From: Nitrosomonadales bacterium
Lineage (GTDB): Bacteria; Pseudomonadota; Gammaproteobacteria; Burkholderiales; Gallionellaceae
Assembly: GCA_023259065.1 (NCBI GenBank)
Contig: JAHFQY010000005.1
Coordinates: 44,847-88,266 of the forward strand
DNA: 43,420 nt
Direction: 5' to 3'
Part shown: positions 39,926-43,420 of the stretch, in pieces
How positions within the stretch are numbered: position 1 is the first letter of the stretch
Layout: each line of letters starts with the position of its first letter
Position numbers and translations under genes: made by a program
Notes under the pieces: generated by a model
The model's input: only the letters and a program-made list of their open reading frames with translations
Databases searched by the model: none
Told to the model about the DNA's origin: nothing

Positions 39926-41221
39926 ATGACATCATCGGAAGCAGAAGCAGGACGCATACTGATCGTTGACGACAGCGCAACCATCGGCAGGGTCGTTACA
40001 CAGGCAGTAAGCTCGGTAGTCGACCTGCCGGTTGATTACGCACGCTCGCTGACCGAGTGCGAACAGCTTTTGTCCGAACATCACCACCAGTATCGGGTTG
40101 CCGTGGTTGATCTCAGTCTGCCCGATGCGCCCGACGGTGAAGCGGTGGACATGGTATTGAGTTTCGGCATAGCCACTATTGTGCTGACCGGCTCACTGGA
40201 CAGTGAGACACATGACCGCATCTCGGCAAAACCCATCGTCGACTACGTCACCAAGCAACACCCCGGCTCCATCGCAATCGTGCAGAAAAGCGTGCTGCAC
40301 ACCCTCAGGAACATGACGTGCAAGGTGCTGATCGTGGATGGCAGCTCCAGCTTCCGTACTTACATCAAGACAATTCTGCTCACACAAAGGCTGCAGGTTG
40401 TCGAGGCTGACAGCAGCGAAGCGGCACTGCACGCGATTGACCAGCAACAGGACATTTCTGTCGTCATTACCGACTACGACATACCCGACATGGATGGAAT
40501 CAGCCTGTGCATGAAGTTGCGTTCCAATCATGCCAGTACCAAGCTCGCTATCATAGGCGTTACTGGATCAAAAGACGGCTTTGTGGGAGTGCGCTTCTTC
40601 AAGGCGGGCGCCGATGACATCATGCGCAAGCCTTTCCTGGTTGAGGAATTCACCAGCCGTGTGAATGCACGCCTGGATTACCTGGAAAGCCTGCGCACCA
40701 TTCAGGATCAGGCCCATCGCGACTACCTGACCAAGCTGTACAACCGGCGCTATTTGTTCGAGGCTGGCAATATCCTGTTCAGCAGCGCCAAGCGCGGCCA
40801 CATCCAGCTGTTGATCGCCATGGTGGATATCGATTTCTTCAAGCGCATCAACGACACCTATGGCCACGATGTCGGCGACCTCGCCATCGTTGCGGTATCA
40901 CGCACCCTGGCCAAAGAATTCCGCACCACCGATATCGTTGCGCGCATGGGCGGCGAGGAGTTCTGCATAGTCTCCGTCAATAATGATTCTCCGGTCGAAA
41001 TCATGGAGCGCCTGCGGCGTCACATCGCGGCTCTGGAAATCCCCATAAATGACAAGGAATCACTGAGCATGACAGTGAGCATCGGTGTGACCAACACCCT
41101 TTGCGACACACTGGATGACATGATCAACCTGGCCGACCAGGCCCTGTACAAAGCCAAACATGGCGGGCGCAATCAGGTGGTGTTGATACAAGCAGATAAT
41201 GCATCTGCTGCCCGTGCATAA
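39926..41221 (+). CDS. Diguanylate cyclase with two receiver domains
   Basis: 431 residues. Receiver domain 1 (about 10-125) has ILIVDDSATIG and phosphoacceptor Asp62 (VVDLSLPD). Receiver domain 2 (about 132-250) has Asp183 (VITDYDIPDMDG) and KPF, but its acidic pair reads DG instead of DD/DE. The GGDEF domain (about 265-425) has an intact active site, MGGEEF (342-346), and an inhibitory site RTTD (333-336) exactly five residues before it. It should make c-di-GMP with product inhibition, under phosphorelay control. No histidine kinase lies nearby. Confidence 0.94.
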   Translation: MTSSEAEAGRILIVDDSATIGRVVTQAVSSVVDLPVDYARSLTECEQLLSEHHHQYRVAVVDLSLPDAPDGEAVDMVLSFGIATIVLTGSLDSETHDRISAKPIVDYVTKQHPGSIAIVQKSVLHTLRNMTCKVLIVDGSSSFRTYIKTILLTQRLQVVEADSSEAALHAIDQQQDISVVITDYDIPDMDGISLCMKLRSNHASTKLAIIGVTGSKDGFVGVRFFKAGADDIMRKPFLVEEFTSRVNARLDYLESLRTIQDQAHRDYLTKLYNRRYLFEAGNILFSSAKRGHIQLLIAMVDIDFFKRINDTYGHDVGDLAIVAVSRTLAKEFRTTDIVARMGGEEFCIVSVNNDSPVEIMERLRRHIAALEIPINDKESLSMTVSIGVTNTLCDTLDDMINLADQALYKAKHGGRNQVVLIQADNASAARA

Positions 41222-41230
41222 GCCAACAGC

Positions 41231-41749
41231 TTAAAACTGCGCCAGCCACAGCCTCAGGCGTAAGCCCATCCCGGTGGTATAACCAATCTCGACAAAGCGT
41301 ATCTTGCCATCGGTATCGATGATGAAGCTGGCTGGCACGGCATGCACGCCCCACTCCGCAGAAAGCATGCCCTCCGGATCATTGATCACGGGGAAACTCA
41401 GCTTCTGCTCAGCCATGAAACCCTGGACTGATGCTCTCTCACCACTCTGCATCGCCACCGTCATCACCTTGTAGTGATCATTCGACAGCGCCTCCAGCGA
41501 GCCCTGCTCGGTGCGGCAGATCGGGCACCATGTAGCCCAGAAATGCACCAGCACGGGTTGCTCCGGCTTGGCTGGCAGAACAAACGTGCGCTTGTCCAGC
41601 AGCACGCCCTGCAAGGCTGGAGCCGGGCCGCTTGCAATATCGCGCTGCTGCCAGGCACGTACTCCCATGATCACGATGATGATCACCAGAAGCTCGATAG
41701 CGCGTCGCAGCCATTTGCGCCAAGTGGGAGACAGATCGGACAGGCTCAT
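41231..41749 (-). CDS. Membrane-anchored thioredoxin-like disulfide oxidoreductase
   Basis: A 172-residue protein. One N-terminal membrane helix (AIELLVIIIVIMGVRAW) anchors a periplasmic thioredoxin fold with HFWATWCPICRTEQGSLEAL. The C-P-I-C active site, HAVPASFIIDTDGKIRFVEI with the cis-Pro loop, and the overall size fit the TlpA/ScsD-like group. The ATG at 41749 overlaps the stop of the DUF2721 gene by one base (TAATG), so the two are coupled. Confidence 0.9.
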   Translation of the reverse strand: MSLSDLSPTWRKWLRRAIELLVIIIVIMGVRAWQQRDIASGPAPALQGVLLDKRTFVLPAKPEQPVLVHFWATWCPICRTEQGSLEALSNDHYKVMTVAMQSGERASVQGFMAEQKLSFPVINDPEGMLSAEWGVHAVPASFIIDTDGKIRFVEIGYTTGMGLRLRLWLAQF

Positions 41750-42177
41750 TACTTCACCGCCCGGTGCATGGTGCCAGTGGCAATGTAGATTTCGCGCAGG
41801 AAACTGAGCAGACCAATGATCAGGGCAAGCATGGCGAGTATGAACAGCAGCGCAATAACGCCAGACAATTCCACTCCCGTTACCGCGCCCACAAACAGCG
41901 TGGCGATGACCACACAGATCAGCAGCGCACACACCGTGCACAGGCTGATGGCCCAGTAAATCACCTTTTCGCGATAGGCCAGAGCTGCCATCTCTTCACG
42001 ATGGGCGCTCTCGTTTTCAGCATCAAGCAGGGTGCGCTCCAGCACACGAAAACGATCAACGATGCGGCCGAGGCGATTGGTCAGCACAGACAGGATTGCA
42101 CCCACACCGGTGAGCAGAAATACCGGCGCAACAGCCAGCTGAATCACGTGTGCAACAGTGCTGATTTCAGCTTGCAT
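41749..42177 (-). CDS. DUF2721-family membrane protein
   Basis: A 142-residue protein with helices at VIQLAVAPVFLLTGVGAILS, VIYWAISLCTVCALLICVVI and VIALLFILAMLALIIGLLSFL, and a polar segment LGRIVDRFRVLERTLL between the first two. The pattern fits DUF2721. Function unknown. It sits 5 bp after thrC and is coupled to the thioredoxin-like gene. Confidence 0.85.
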   Translation of the reverse strand: MQAEISTVAHVIQLAVAPVFLLTGVGAILSVLTNRLGRIVDRFRVLERTLLDAENESAHREEMAALAYREKVIYWAISLCTVCALLICVVIATLFVGAVTGVELSGVIALLFILAMLALIIGLLSFLREIYIATGTMHRAVK

Positions 42178-42182
42178 GGGTG

Positions 42183-43420
42183 TTATTGCGGGACGTTGGC
42201 TGCAATGAAGGTCTTGAGCTTGACCACATCCGCATCCATTACCTCAACGCGCTGCGGCAACTTCTCGATGCCATACAACTTGGCGGGACGCTCCGGTTCG
42301 CACCCCAGCGCTTCCCGTATGGTCTCGGCAAACTTGGCCGGCAAGGCTGTTTCCAGGCACACCAGCGGCAGGCCCGGGCGCCGCTGCTCCAGGCCCACTT
42401 TGAGGCCGTCCGCCGTGTGCGTGTCTATCATCACGCCGCAATCGGCCCACACCTTGCTGATGGTCTTGAGGCGGTCCTGATGCGAACTCTTGCCTGAGGC
42501 AAAGTGGAACTTGGGCAGACTGTCCCAATACGGCGTGCCCTTGATGTCGAATGCGCCGCCCTTGTCCACTGCACCCCAGAATTCGCGCACCTTGGCAGCA
42601 TCGCGGCCCACCAGGTCAGACACGAAGCGCTCGAAGTTCGACGCCTTGGAAATGTCCATCGACGGGCTGCTGGTCTCGTAGGTGTGCTTGGTATCGCGTG
42701 GACGGTAAGCGCCGGTGCGGAAAAATTCATCCAGCACGTCGTTCTCGTTCGTGGCCAGGATCAGCTGGCCGATGGGCAGGCCCATCATGCGTGCGATGTG
42801 ACCTGCGCAGACGTTGCCGAAGTTGCCGGATGGCACCGAGAAGGCCACCTGCTCGTCGTTGGATTTGGTCGCGGCAAAATAGCCCTTGAAGTAATACACC
42901 ACCTGCGCAGACACACGTGCCCAGTTGATCGAGTTGACCGTGCCGATCTTGTATTTGGCTTTGAACGCGTGATCGTTGGACACTGCCTTCACCATGTCCT
43001 GCGCATCGTCGAACATGCCATTGATGGCAATGTTGAAAATGTTCGGATCCTGCAGCGAATACATCTGCGCACGCTGGAACCCGCTCATCTTGCCGTTCGG
43101 CGACAACATAAACACGCGGATGCCCTTCTTGCCGCGCATAGCATATTCCGCAGCAGAGCCGGTATCACCGGAGGTTGCACCGAGGATATTCAGCTCGTCA
43201 TGCTGTTTGCTCAACGCGTATTCAAACAGGTTGCCCAGCAGCTGCATGGCCATGTCCTTGAACGCCAGCGTGGGCCCGTTGGAAAGCTCCAGCACATGCA
43301 CCCCCGGCTCCAGTGTGCGCAGCGGCGTGATCTGTGTCGCATCGGAATCGGCACGCCCGTTGCTGTACACCTGTGCAGTGTAGGTCTTGTCGATAATGGC
43401 TTTCAGATCCGCAGCCGGGA
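42183..43420 (-). CDS. thrC: Threonine synthase, C-terminal part (start outside the window)
   Basis: About 411 residues are visible, and the frame stays open to the right edge (AADLKAIIDKTYTAQVYSNG). It converts O-phosphohomoserine to threonine. LSNGPTLAFKDMAMQLLGNL has the PLP lysine, ILGATSGDTGSAAEYAMRGK the phosphate-binding region, and VPSGNFGNVCAGHIARMMGL is characteristic of the family. A GTG near 43371 is internal and not the start. DUF2721 and thioredoxin-like genes follow immediately, suggesting one transcript. Confidence 0.95.
   Translation of the reverse strand, partial: PAADLKAIIDKTYTAQVYSNGRADSDATQITPLRTLEPGVHVLELSNGPTLAFKDMAMQLLGNLFEYALSKQHDELNILGATSGDTGSAAEYAMRGKKGIRVFMLSPNGKMSGFQRAQMYSLQDPNIFNIAINGMFDDAQDMVKAVSNDHAFKAKYKIGTVNSINWARVSAQVVYYFKGYFAATKSNDEQVAFSVPSGNFGNVCAGHIARMMGLPIGQLILATNENDVLDEFFRTGAYRPRDTKHTYETSSPSMDISKASNFERFVSDLVGRDAAKVREFWGAVDKGGAFDIKGTPYWDSLPKFHFASGKSSHQDRLKTISKVWADCGVMIDTHTADGLKVGLEQRRPGLPLVCLETALPAKFAETIREALGCEPERPAKLYGIEKLPQRVEVMDADVVKLKTFIAANVPQ

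Overview
The window reads as a chromosomal segment of a Gram-negative betaproteobacterium. The main evidence is a long co-oriented minus-strand block in the order leuC-leuD-leuB-asd-fimV-truA-trpF-trpB-trpA-accD-folC-SPOR-cvpA-purF-metZ, which is a familiar betaproteobacterial arrangement. Supporting signs are a FimV-type polar protein, metZ (O-succinylhomoserine sulfhydrylase) and a grpE-dnaK-dnaJ locus with sigma-32 promoters. A member of the Nitrosomonadales/Gallionellaceae is my guess, not something the sequence proves. No rRNA, tRNA, CRISPR array or intact insertion sequence was seen.

Layout. 1-2051 (minus): the start of an unidentified, possibly methyltransferase-related gene, preceded by ettA. 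2234-5557 (plus): a PilZ-like protein and phosphoglucomutase. 5663-8777 (minus): a small membrane protein, an alanine-rich protein built of exact 18-residue repeats, recX and recA. 8942-12155 (plus): a GbsR/MarR-type regulator with two matching palindromic operators, followed by five overlapping or closely spaced genes (DCC thiol oxidoreductase-like, three small membrane proteins, an SDR). 12168-31352 (minus): cinA, metZ under a SAM-II riboswitch, then the housekeeping block for purine, folate, fatty acid, tryptophan, leucine and aspartate-family synthesis. A HicAB toxin-antitoxin pair sits between trpB and trpA, and a small secreted protein sits between leuC and leuD. 31597-43420: an orphan exported protein, an MFS carrier, a HigBA toxin-antitoxin pair, grpE-dnaK-(S23-family gene)-dnaJ, an S24-peptidase-like protein, a double-receiver diguanylate cyclase, a thioredoxin-like protein, a DUF2721 membrane protein and the 3' part of thrC.

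Most interesting signals. (1) A family of inverted-repeat elements whose arms are tandem 7-bp GTGAAAN units. One copy carries an S23/four-helix-bundle gene and lies between dnaK and dnaJ; two short gene-less copies lie beside leuB. All three sit at or just after a stop codon. (2) A SAM-II riboswitch plus hairpin terminator in front of metZ. (3) Paired TTTCTGT-N4-ACAGAAA operators that define a small regulon around an uncharacterised redox/membrane module. (4) The 18-residue (54-bp) repeat protein upstream of a small membrane protein. (5) HicAB embedded in the trp operon with reinitiation-type spacing.

Functions of recognised families come from established knowledge. Start sites, promoters and operators are my reading of the sequence and have not been tested.
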